Source: Candidatus Saccharimonadales bacterium (lineage in GTDB: Bacteria > Patescibacteriota > Saccharimonadia > UBA4664 > SCTI01). Taken from it: DNA of 9,119 nt. Under the pieces are notes generated by a model, which had not been told where the DNA came from, ran no database searches, and worked only from the letters and a program-made list of their open reading frames with translations. The stretch spans positions 1 through 9,119 of the forward strand of contig JASLFZ010000032.1 in NCBI GenBank assembly GCA_030150485.1, in the 5' to 3' direction. The stretch's first letter is position 1. Every line of letters begins with the position of its first letter. This document shows, one piece after another, positions 1-5,699 of the stretch. A program made the translations under genes and the position numbers.

Positions 1-28
1 CCCTTGCGGGCGAGGTGGCCAGCTACCT

Positions 29-922
29 TTAACTATGAGCCTTGAGCAGGTCCAAGCCCTCTTCACGTAGGGCGCCGATGCTTTCCTCCCAGGTGGTAGT
101 GATGGCTTTCGCCATCAAGTCCTCCTCGCCAAGATGAGCGAAGTCAGTGGGGTTGATGGGCGTTCCGAAAATCCCGATTACCTTGCGGCGCATCAATTTT
201 TTATGCAGCCGCCGCAAGCGCCGGCCAACTCGAACGTTTGGGTCTTCCTTGGCGCAGCCCACGATCGCCAATGGAACAACCAACTTCCCCGAGCGAACCG
301 CCAGCCAACCGATGCCGGTCTTACTATTGGACACTTTGGCACGGGCCGCCCGAGTGGCCTCCGGGAACATCATCGCCAGCATGCCCCGAGCCAACGCGTC
401 AAGAACGACCTCGTGAAACTCCTCACGGGTGTAGGAGATGGAGCGCAAGTGGTGCGTTTGGGCCGGCGAGTACCTCTTTGGGTCGTCGTCGAACCCGGTA
501 CGAAACACCGGTACCGCCCCCATGCGCTGAAACACCCAAGCCAGCGGCGCGTACTTGCACCATGAAGGCTTACACGCCCACACCATGCCGCGGCGCATCT
601 GGCCAGCCAACGGGATGTCGAAGGTGCGGCCATGATTAGCCGCCAGGATAAAGGGGTACTGACTAATGCGCCCGGTGCCATTACGCCGGTAGCGCCATGG
701 ACGGTACCGCACCGGCTTCCCTGAAACTCCACGGGGCTGCGGCAAGCGCTCTTCGTGGTACAGCTTTGGCTTCATGAAAAGGCGGCCGATGCCGTCAAAG
801 AACCCCCGGAAGAAGAAGTACCCGGTTGGGTACGGCACTCCGGTCGCCGACTCGAGCCGCTTCCAGCGAGCCCAGTTCTCCTGTACGCTGAGGCCCGGAA
901 TCATTTCTAGTTCTTTAGGCAT
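29..922 (-). CDS. PlsC-type acyltransferase (1-acylglycerol-3-phosphate acyltransferase-like)
   Basis: Predicted membrane-associated acyltransferase that moves an acyl group onto a lysophospholipid or similar lipid acceptor, as in phosphatidic acid synthesis. Seen in the 297-residue product: the catalytic H-x4-D motif NHGRTFD at residues 96-102 (H97, D102), the block II-like RMGAVPVFR near 133-141, the block III variant FPEATR at 186-191 (the family usually has FPEGTR), and block IV-like VVPLAIVG at 215-222. An Arg-rich stretch (about residues 64-85) lies before the motif. The start is ATG at 922, chosen because AAGGAG sits 5 bases upstream. The gene is divergent from the Ig/C39 protein at 1076. 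The family is well supported; the substrate is unknown, and the unusual block III plus the basic insert leave room for another lipid acceptor. Confidence 0.88.
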   Translation of the reverse strand: MPKELEMIPGLSVQENWARWKRLESATGVPYPTGYFFFRGFFDGIGRLFMKPKLYHEERLPQPRGVSGKPVRYRPWRYRRNGTGRISQYPFILAANHGRTFDIPLAGQMRRGMVWACKPSWCKYAPLAWVFQRMGAVPVFRTGFDDDPKRYSPAQTHHLRSISYTREEFHEVVLDALARGMLAMMFPEATRAARAKVSNSKTGIGWLAVRSGKLVVPLAIVGCAKEDPNVRVGRRLRRLHKKLMRRKVIGIFGTPINPTDFAHLGEEDLMAKAITTTWEESIGALREEGLDLLKAHS

Positions 923-985
923 ATCAGCTCCTTGGTTGCGATGGGCTCATAACTGAGCTAACAGATTAAGCTAAAAGGTGCGCAT

Positions 986-1006
986 CTGATTGTATCAGGT
1001 AATCAG
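986..1006 (-). promoter_or_regulatory. Possible promoter -10 and overlapping inverted repeat for the acyltransferase
   Basis: On the - strand a TACAAT hexamer (994 to 989) lies about 67 bases upstream of the ATG at 922. An inverted repeat, CTGATT (986-991) and AATCAG (1001-1006) with a 9-base spacer, overlaps it, as an operator would. The -35 match is poor (TGGAAG). A second perfect TATAAT on the - strand at 1063-1058 could serve instead with a longer leader. No regulator is identified. Confidence 0.35.
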
Positions 1007-1030
1007 TTAAGCTTCCATACCGAGACGGAT

Positions 1031-1059
1031 TTGCATGCTCCCGGATAAGGGGATATAAT
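1031..1059 (+). promoter_or_regulatory. Sigma-70-type promoter of the Ig/C39 gene
   Basis: TTGCAT at 1031-1036, a 17-base spacer, then a perfect TATAAT at 1054-1059. The start of transcription would fall near 1066, only about 10 bases before the TTG start codon at 1076, so the mRNA would have almost no leader and no room for a strong Shine-Dalgarno site. Confidence 0.75.
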
Positions 1060-1075
1060 TATAAGCGTAAGCGGC

Positions 1076-2944
1076 TTGAGCAAGCCAATAAAAACTAAAA
1101 TCCCGATGCGCACTCGAATACTCAATCAGATAGCCCTCTATCGCCTTCCCCTGTTGCTTGGCGCAGTAGGAGCGGTAGCTTTAATGCTGGCGGGCTGGGG
1201 GTTGTGGTACATTCACCAACCGATCCGCCTAACCTATAATCTCGAAAGCGTTAACATCCATAGCCCCCTAAAGGTAACGTTTAGCCACCAGGTTGGGGAT
1301 CACCTTAACTACAACCTGTCGCCAGCAATCGGAGGCACCTGGAAGGCCACTCATGGCCTCTTTGGTATTTCTGCTATCGCTTTTTATCCTAGCCACCCGC
1401 TCGAGCCGGGTAGCACCTACAAACTGACGTTAGGAAACGTGACCCAGCTCGCTTCGACAAAGCCCCTTATCCCCGTCGAGACGCTAGCGGTAAGCGCCCA
1501 AAAGCCGGCCAGCATTGCGAGTATTTCGCCCGCGGCAAGCAGTAGCGGCATCGCCGTGAGCACTGCGGTAACATTAGCGCTCGCCTCCACGAACCAAGGG
1601 CTGCGTGAGCTCAGCCTTAGCTCCGATGCTCCGCTCACCAGCAGCGTGCCGAAGACCACCGATAACCGTCACTACACCTGGGCATTTAAGCAGCCCTTGC
1701 AACAGGCTACGACCTACCATCTTAACCTGACTGACCTGAAGCAACACGGAGCGGCGCAGCACCTGCTGGCAACCTCCTTTACGACCGTAGCGGAGCCCAA
1801 GATTACCACCGCGACCCAGCAGAGCCACTTCTATCCGGGCACCGTTGTTACGATTGGCTTTGATCAGGCTATGCAGCAAACACCAAGTGATTTCCAGTTT
1901 GGCATGGGCGGCTCCGGGCACTGGACGAGTCCGCAGACCTATCAGTTTACGCCGACGGGGCTGACACCGGGCCAAACCTACACCTACACCGTCCTGAAAG
2001 GCGCCAAAGCGATTAACGGCGGCATCGTGGAGGCCGACCATCCCTACCAGATATCGACTCCTGGGCCAGCTTACGTAACCGGCGGGAGTCCGAGCGGTGG
2101 CGGCCTCGGTGTCGGTACGGCGATTAGCGTAACCTTCGACCAGCCGGTCGACCACACCAGCGCGCAAGCGGCCTTTAGTATCAGCCCAGGCGTGGGCGGC
2201 AGCTTTAGCTGGAGCAGCAACACCATGACATTCCACCCTACCGGCTTAGCCTATCAAACCACCTATAGTTTTAGCGTGGGTCCGGGCGTTAAGGGCACCT
2301 ATGGCCTACCAGGAACCAGTGCCTACAGCCATAGCTTTAGTACCACCTATCAAGTTATTAAGCTGAATGTGCCCCAGCTGTTCCAGGCATACACCGAGTC
2401 GTGCGAGGAGGCCGCCTTGCGCATGGCGCTCGCCATGTACAACATTAACGTGAGCGATTATGACATTTTACAACGAGTTGGATACAATCCGACGCCACGC
2501 AACATCGCCACCAACACCTGGGATAACCCCTATCAAATGTTCGTGGGTGACGTGAACGGTATTCAGGACAGCACCGGCTATGGGGTGTTTGCGCCACCGA
2601 TCGCGGCGGCGGCCCAGAGCTATGGGCGCGGGGCGACGGTTGCCAACGGCGTTTCGGCTAGCTATATCGCCCAACAAATTTACAACGGTCACCCAGTAAT
2701 TGCGTGGGGATACTCGGTCAACCCGAGCGCCGACGACTGGAACGTGCCCGGCGGTGGCTCGATTAGTGCCTATAAAGGCGAGCACGTACGTGTGGTGTAT
2801 GGGGTGGCCGGGAGTCCGGGCAACATTATTGGTTTCTATATCCATGATCCCTTCTACGGCAATTTGTACTGGACGCCGGGACAGCTGATGGCCAACATGA
2901 ACATCTTTGGGGCGACCAGCAACCAAACGGTTACTGTCTACTAA
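1076..2944 (+). CDS. Membrane-anchored protein with four Ig-like repeats and a C39-like peptidase domain
   Basis: 622 residues. A basic N-terminus is followed by one membrane segment (about 24-46), so the rest is probably outside the cell. Four repeats resembling bacterial Ig-like (Big_5/SbsA-type) domains follow at roughly 50-140, 148-238, 240-328 and 330-425; repeats 3 and 4 share the pattern V-x-x-x-F-D-Q-x-[MV] and F-x-P-T-G-L-x-x-x-x-T-Y. The C-terminal part (about 430-622) resembles the C39_2 peptidase family: Q437 and C443 in QAYTESCEEAALRM, H570 in KGEHVRVVYGV, and D591 in the HDPFYG context, in the order expected for an oxyanion Gln and a Cys-His-Asp triad. The role is likely cleavage of a surface or neighbour protein, or cell-wall or peptide processing at a distance from the membrane; the substrate is unknown. 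The TTG start fits the promoter. An in-frame ATG at 1106 is the alternative, but neither has a good ribosome binding site. Confidence 0.88.
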   Translation: MSKPIKTKIPMRTRILNQIALYRLPLLLGAVGAVALMLAGWGLWYIHQPIRLTYNLESVNIHSPLKVTFSHQVGDHLNYNLSPAIGGTWKATHGLFGISAIAFYPSHPLEPGSTYKLTLGNVTQLASTKPLIPVETLAVSAQKPASIASISPAASSSGIAVSTAVTLALASTNQGLRELSLSSDAPLTSSVPKTTDNRHYTWAFKQPLQQATTYHLNLTDLKQHGAAQHLLATSFTTVAEPKITTATQQSHFYPGTVVTIGFDQAMQQTPSDFQFGMGGSGHWTSPQTYQFTPTGLTPGQTYTYTVLKGAKAINGGIVEADHPYQISTPGPAYVTGGSPSGGGLGVGTAISVTFDQPVDHTSAQAAFSISPGVGGSFSWSSNTMTFHPTGLAYQTTYSFSVGPGVKGTYGLPGTSAYSHSFSTTYQVIKLNVPQLFQAYTESCEEAALRMALAMYNINVSDYDILQRVGYNPTPRNIATNTWDNPYQMFVGDVNGIQDSTGYGVFAPPIAAAAQSYGRGATVANGVSASYIAQQIYNGHPVIAWGYSVNPSADDWNVPGGGSISAYKGEHVRVVYGVAGSPGNIIGFYIHDPFYGNLYWTPGQLMANMNIFGATSNQTVTVY

Positions 2945-2956
2945 GCTGGGCTCAGG

Positions 2957-2985
2957 TTGCACTATCGAGACTAAAAAGCCATAAT
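2957..2985 (+). promoter_or_regulatory. Promoter of the 3026 gene
   Basis: TTGCAC at 2957-2962, a 17-base spacer, then CATAAT at 2980-2985. It lies just after the stop codon of the C39 gene, giving a predicted transcript start near 2992 and a leader of about 34 bases that carries the GGAG ribosome binding site of the next gene. This indicates separate transcription from the C39 gene. Confidence 0.6.
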
Positions 2986-3025
2986 TGGCCTGTCCCACGC
3001 CTACTACAGATTGGAGCCACCGGAC

Positions 3026-3472
3026 GTGTACCTTATACCGAAGCCTACCCCGTTTGACGCGACGCTTAACGATAAAAAGAATAAGTTGCGCGCCCAAATT
3101 GAAAGCTGTGAAATCCTCATTCAGGCGATTGACGCCCTAATGCGCTCTCCCGTTAACAGCTTCGAGGAGCTGCTAACGCAGATACCGGCCAACAACCACG
3201 TTATGCGCGAAGCGATCATCTATCACTTTGCACGACACGCGGCGCGAGACCAGATGCGCGAACAGGCCGCACAAGACCACCGATGGACCGAGAAGCCGAC
3301 TGAATGGCACCAGCTGATTGACGCTTACTTTAAAGAGTCAGCAGAATCCGGGCCGCCTACTTCTCCGCAGACCTTTATCAACATTTTGGGCTGCGTACGG
3401 CACAACATTGTGACAATCAGGAGAGCGGCGGAGTACGAACTTGAAGGTCTGGGCCTTGAGCTCAAGAGCTAG
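3026..3472 (+). CDS. Hypothetical soluble helical protein
   Basis: About 148 residues, not recognised. The start chosen is GTG at 3026, because GGAG at 3013-3016 lies 9 bases upstream; an in-frame TTG at 3011 is possible but would itself overlap that site. The product is polar and looks mostly alpha-helical, with a run of Leu/Ile-spaced helices in the first half (around ESCEILIQAIDALM), a His-rich middle (IIYHFARHAARDQMREQ) and a second helical block near the C-terminus. There is no signal peptide, membrane segment or catalytic motif that I can name. It has its own promoter and is followed by a long hairpin at 3479-3518, so it is probably a single-gene unit. It could be a small regulatory or binding protein, but nothing in the sequence decides that. 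Confidence 0.7.
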   Translation: MYLIPKPTPFDATLNDKKNKLRAQIESCEILIQAIDALMRSPVNSFEELLTQIPANNHVMREAIIYHFARHAARDQMREQAAQDHRWTEKPTEWHQLIDAYFKESAESGPPTSPQTFINILGCVRHNIVTIRRAAEYELEGLGLELKS

Positions 3473-3478
3473 TAGCGT

Positions 3479-3518
3479 GGGTGTGCATGCGGATCTTCAT
3501 GATCTGCGTGCAGCACCC
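3479..3518 (+). terminator. Long RNA hairpin after the 3026 gene
   Basis: GGGTGTGCATGCGGATC (3479-3495) pairs with GATCTGCGTGCAGCACCC (3501-3518) around the loop TTCAT: 17 pairs with one bulged A. Three of the pairs are G-U only if the + strand is transcribed; on the - strand they become A-C mismatches, so it belongs to a + transcript. It starts 6 bases after the stop codon. No U-tract follows, so it may be a 3'-end stabiliser rather than an intrinsic terminator. Confidence 0.5.
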
Positions 3519-3525
3519 GGAATTA

Positions 3526-3907
3526 TTACAACATTCTTATATATATACGATTGCGCCGCCGTTGAGGTCGTAAGACCTCGCGGGCGGCGGATATCGTCAG
3601 CATGAAGCGTAGGAAGGGTTTAGAGCCCGAGGAGAGCTCGAAGACCCGTCGTAGGCGGTGCGGTGCGGTGAGTGCGAGCAAGTCGCCGCTTTCCACGCAC
3701 TTCTGGCAGACCTGTCTGGTGGTGTGGAGTTCGATGACGTCGCGCACGAGCGACCTTCTGTGTGATCAGAGCTTTACTCCGATCCGCACAACGCCGCTCG
3801 CAGCTGTGGCGAGCCGACAGCTTGGTGCGCGGCAAATCCTTCATCGTTTCCTCGTAGGCTCTCACCTCAGCTATGGCAGAACCATCCAACATGTGCGTCA
3901 TAACCAT
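3526..3907 (-). pseudogene. Possible frameshifted small gene
   Basis: Two - strand frames look like successive pieces of one protein. The first piece opens at ATG 3907 or, better, ATG 3901 (GGGG lies 6 bases upstream) and includes MLDGSAIAEVRAYEETMKDL. The second piece is open from about 3765 to the stop at 3526 and includes RDVIELHTTRQVCQKC with a CxxC pair and then ESGDLLALTAPHRLRRVF; its codons end mostly in G or C, as in real genes. Joining them needs one frameshift between about 3765 and 3745. A promoter-like sequence lies just upstream. I do not recognise the protein. It could be a decayed gene, a sequencing indel in an intact gene, or a structured RNA that happens to be open in these frames; a 109-codon + strand frame across the same bases is the competing reading. 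Confidence 0.33.
3547..3597 (+). other. Compound hairpin with GTAA tetraloop
   Basis: Nested helices: ACGAT (3547-3551) with ATCGT (3593-3597), CGCCGCC (3554-3560) with GGCGGCG (3583-3589), and GAGGTC (3564-3569) with GACCTC (3574-3579) around GTAA, a GNRA loop on the + strand. It sits 28 bases after the hairpin at 3479-3518 and could belong to the same 3' untranslated region. No U-tract follows. The function is unknown. Confidence 0.5.
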
Positions 3908-3968
3908 CCCCTGGGTTGTGAACTGTGCTGACAATTGGCCAGTAACCTGTAGTCACTAACTCAGCTAC

Positions 3969-3997
3969 CTTATACAACTTTTCAAAAATAAATGCAA
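3969..3997 (-). promoter_or_regulatory. Promoter reading leftward toward 3907
   Basis: On the - strand, TTGCAT (3997 to 3992), a 17-base spacer and TATAAG (3974 to 3969), in an AT-rich stretch. The predicted transcript start is near 3962, about 55 bases before the candidate start codons of the frameshifted gene. It resembles the -35 elements at 1031 and 2957. Confidence 0.55.
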
Positions 3998-4034
3998 TGG
4001 TTAATTTCCTACAAAGGTTAATAATTGCTGCTGC

Positions 4035-4060
4035 ACCCGGCGAGGTTGCCCTCGCCGGGT
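4035..4060 (-). terminator. Hairpin after the small exported protein gene
   Basis: ACCCGGCGAGG (4035-4045) and CCTCGCCGGGT (4050-4060) form an 11-bp perfect stem. On the - strand the loop is GCAA, a GNRA tetraloop, and the stem begins 6 bases past the stop codon of the 4067-4486 gene. The following U-rich stretch is weak, so termination efficiency is uncertain. Confidence 0.55.
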
Positions 4061-4066
4061 AAAGTC

Positions 4067-4486
4067 CTAGGAGCCCTTGAAGAAAAGTGTTCCGGATGGA
4101 CAGGGACTGCCGTTAACGCCTTCGTTGCCGGGTGTTTCGTATTGCAGGAGCGTGCGCCCCTTTACGTTCACCTGCTCCAGAGCTCCGCCAGGCTCAATGC
4201 CACATGTTTCGCCCTTTACGAATGGTCCGTTGCAGTTGCTCACCCTCTGATTTACGACCGTGACCCACGTCCATTCTTTTACCATAGCCCGAGGGGCCGA
4301 AGTTGGCAGGGTCGGTCCGGGCGTGCATCCTTCTGATTCCCCCGACATACGAGGGAAACCTCCTTCTCTCAACGAGGCTGAGGTGCGAGCTGGTTTGTGA
4401 TTGTCGAGGCGAGATAGACCCACCCAGCCTATGACACACCCTATGACGATACCAATCAACAAAAAGCCAAGGTTCCTGTACGTCAT
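4067..4486 (-). CDS. Small exported or membrane-anchored protein, function unknown
   Basis: 139 residues, not recognised. The N-terminus has a short polar lead (MTYRN) and one hydrophobic segment (about 6-25), so the remainder is probably outside the cell. The segment contains VIGC (residues 14-17), which fits a lipobox, but the residues after C17 remain hydrophobic, making a plain membrane anchor at least as likely. The outer part is Pro/Gly/Ser-rich with four cysteines (54, 85, 95, 129) that could form two disulfides, plus a beta-strand-like stretch EWTWVTVVNQRV. ATG 4486 is supported by AGAGG 6 bases upstream. It lies downstream of ssrA in the same direction, separated by 116 bases. A perfect TATAAT on the - strand at 4587-4582 without a good -35 is the only local promoter candidate. 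Confidence 0.75.
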   Translation of the reverse strand: MTYRNLGFLLIGIVIGCVIGWVGLSRLDNHKPARTSASLREGGFPRMSGESEGCTPGPTLPTSAPRAMVKEWTWVTVVNQRVSNCNGPFVKGETCGIEPGGALEQVNVKGRTLLQYETPGNEGVNGSPCPSGTLFFKGS

Positions 4487-4602
4487 GGAAGCCTCTTTCG
4501 GTAGATGTAAGCCGCGGAAAGCGGCGGTACGTTCGTGTGACGAAATATACGCTCAAGTGAGCACGAGCCTATTGTGGCATAATTATAAGCTAAAATCAAT
4601 AC
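4487..4602 (-). other. Leader between tmRNA and the small exported gene
   Basis: It holds a TATAAT on the - strand (4587-4582), too close to the tmRNA 3' end to show a convincing -35, and short hairpins such as GCTC-ACTT-GAGC (- strand, near 4552-4563) and GCCGC/GCGGC near 4511-4525. No U-run terminator for tmRNA is evident, so read-through from the tmRNA promoter into the 4067-4486 gene is possible. Confidence 0.35.
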
Positions 4603-4977
4603 TGGTGGAGCTGCGGGGAATTGCACCCCGGTCCGAAAGTTTACAATCTACTCCTCTACAAGCTTAGACCGCTTTTTCCCTTTGGCGTCGACCTCAAAAC
4701 GGACGAACGATCAAACACCGCAACCAACTGGCTTAGCTTAAGACGTCTGGCGTCGTCTTAAGAGCAATCAGATAATGTGACACCGGCGAACCCCTATCTG
4801 ATGTCAGGTGCCGATGGCTACCGCAATTAAGCGAAAGCTGGTGCGAGCTGAGGAGCCTGGAAGGCTGCTTTCACCCGCGAAACAATACTGTTGAGAATTG
4901 TTGTTGGTGGATTTAACGCATACCTGCGACCTGCCAAGTAGATTGTAAAGGATCTTCCGTCGAAGCTAGTCAGCCCC
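4603..4977 (-). ncRNA. ssrA: tmRNA (transfer-messenger RNA)
   Basis: Rescues stalled ribosomes by acting first as an alanyl-tRNA and then as a short mRNA for a degradation tag. Seen on the - strand: the 5' end GGGGCTG and the 3' end CAGCTCC-ACCA form a seven-pair acceptor stem with G-U at the third pair, the alanine identity signal; TTCGACGG follows the 5' strand. TTTACAATCTAC near the 5' end pairs with GTAGATTGTAAA near the 3' end (the long helix P2). The tag frame (4868 to 4827) reads A-A-F-Q-A-P-Q-L-A-P-A-F-A then TAA; the exact resume codon is inferred, and KAAFQ... is possible. After the tag, ATCAGATA/TATCTGAT interleaved with GGCACC/GGTGTC forms a pseudoknot, and CTTAAGACG/CGTCTTAAG another helix. 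CCA is encoded. The T-loop is TGCAATT, with G where U55 is normal. Confidence 0.95.
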
Positions 4978-5010
4978 ATAAAAAGCGCGCTGGAAAAATC
5001 CAGCTCCCCT

Positions 5011-5039
5011 ATTATAGCAAAATTTTGCGGGCAGGTAAA
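5011..5039 (-). promoter_or_regulatory. tmRNA promoter
   Basis: On the - strand, TTTACC (5039 to 5034), a 17-base spacer and TATAAT (5016 to 5011), with TGC directly before it as an extended -10. Transcription would start near 5004, giving a precursor leader of about 27 bases that contains the hairpin GCTGGA/TCCAGC before the mature 5' end at 4977, to be removed by RNase P. Confidence 0.8.
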
Positions 5040-5065
5040 CCTGATTGCCTCTTTCTATTAGATGA

Positions 5066-5188
5066 TATTTATTGATACACCGTTACATTAAAGAGCTCAT
5101 CCGCTGCTATAGCTATAGTGTGAACGAGGAGCTCCTCAGCTTAATTACCTGCACGAGCCGCGTTATTGTTAACTAGTATCAATAAATA
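5066..5188 (+). repeat. Nested inverted-repeat element
   Basis: TATTTATTGATAC at 5066-5078 is repeated exactly, inverted, at 5176-5188, and the match continues imperfectly inward (GTTA...TTAA...GAGCTC in both arms). Inside are two perfect 12-bp palindromes, CTATAGCTATAG (5107-5118) and GAGGAGCTCCTC (5126-5137). No ORF lies inside. It sits between two divergent transcription units (tmRNA and the acidic protein gene). It could be a MITE-like element, a protein-binding site or a cruciform; no flanking target duplication is clear. Confidence 0.6.
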
Positions 5189-5317
5189 CCATAACCTGCT
5201 CGCCTGGTCAGCCCTGGACTAAAAAAGCGTAAGCGTCCGCCATCTTCACGAAGAATTGCTTGAAAATCGGCCTCAATTTGGAAGGACGCAAATAGGCGCT
5301 CCCCTAATGCAGGGGCG
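5189..5317. other. Non-coding stretch upstream of the acidic protein gene
   Basis: No gene seen. A weak + strand promoter, TTGTTA (5166-5171) with an 18-base spacer to CATAAC (5190-5195), straddles the right arm of the inverted repeat. CCCCT (5301-5305) and AGGGG (5311-5315) form a short inverted repeat just before the -10 at 5318. The rest is unremarkable. Confidence 0.3.
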
Positions 5318-5323
5318 TACAAT
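5318..5323 (+). promoter_or_regulatory. Candidate -10 of the acidic protein gene
   Basis: TACAAT at 5318-5323 would start transcription near 5330, just before the AGGAG ribosome binding site at 5338-5342. The -35 region has no good match. The inverted repeat CCCCT/AGGGG at 5301-5315 occupies the spacer and could be an operator or a chance GC palindrome. Confidence 0.4.
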
Positions 5324-5348
5324 GCCAACAAGTAATGAGGAGAGCACC

Positions 5349-5636
5349 ATGGCATTTGGCGATGACGCCCAGAACACCTGGGACAAGCAGGAGAATCAAC
5401 AAGAGTTTCACGAGCAGCTAGAGGGCATGACGCCGGATGGCGCCTCAAACGCCGAAATCCAGGAGGCTACCGCTGGGGATCGTAGCTTCCACGAAAGCCT
5501 GGACGCCCAGATGGCGGCCACCGAAGATATGGAAGAAAAGGACCTGACTGAAGCCGAGCTCGACAGCGACCTAGACTACGACACCGCACTGGGCGAGGCG
5601 GATGGCGGCACAATGGACCGCGATAGCGCAGCCTAA
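5349..5636 (+). CDS. Small, highly acidic, probably disordered protein
   Basis: 95 residues from ATG 5349, chosen because AGGAG lies 6 bases upstream; in-frame codons upstream to 5256 have no such site. The product is very rich in Asp and Glu with few basic residues, no cysteine and no hydrophobic segment, so it is probably cytoplasmic and unfolded or partly helical. It contains an internal near-repeat: EFHEQLEGM (about residues 19-27) and SFHESLDAQM (about 46-55). The C-terminal half is a run of Asp/Glu with Ala/Leu spacing (EAELDSDLDYDTALGEAD). It ends at a strong terminator, so it is a stand-alone gene. I do not recognise the family. Acidic proteins of this kind can mimic nucleic acid or bind basic partners; that is only a suggestion here. 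Confidence 0.75.
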   Translation: MAFGDDAQNTWDKQENQQEFHEQLEGMTPDGASNAEIQEATAGDRSFHESLDAQMAATEDMEEKDLTEAELDSDLDYDTALGEADGGTMDRDSAA

Positions 5637-5661
5637 TACAAAAATACAACGATCCCATCCG

Positions 5662-5687
5662 AAGAAGGAGCCTCAAGGCTCCTTCTT
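5662..5687. terminator. Bidirectional intrinsic terminator
   Basis: AAGAAGGAGCC (5662-5672) and GGCTCCTTCTT (5677-5687) form an 11-bp stem around TCAA, with T-rich sequence after it on the + strand and the stem arms themselves supplying A/T ends on the other. It lies 25 bases after the acidic protein's stop and 12 bases past the stop of the convergent MFS gene, so it can serve both. Confidence 0.85.
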
Positions 5688-5699
5688 TGTGATTGTGGG

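Noticed and set aside
1..28. TGGCCA-centred palindrome just past the acyltransferase stop codon
   Set aside because: Too short and cut off by the window edge to call a terminator.
134..956. Several + strand open frames opposite the acyltransferase gene
   Set aside because: They are antisense to a gene with clear family motifs and have no ribosome binding sites or recognisable protein character.
3796..3820. Pseudoknot from GCTCGC/GCGAGC interleaved with AGCTGT/ACAGCT
   Set aside because: The crossing loops would be 0 and 2 bases, too short to span the helices, so these are alternative hairpins at most.
3602..3931. A 109-codon + strand frame starting MKRRKGLEPEESS
   Set aside because: No ribosome binding site and an Arg/Ser-rich composition typical of antisense frames. 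The - strand frames across it look more like protein, though the case is not closed.
3526..3962. RNase P RNA on the - strand, suggested by GAGGAAAC near 3853
   Set aside because: The match stops after GAGGAAA, the partner core sequence is missing, and the bases fall in a protein-like frame.
1063..5235. Shared 11-mer AAGCGTAAGCG at 1063-1073 and 5225-5235
   Set aside because: Matches of this length are expected by chance in a window of this size, and the contexts differ.
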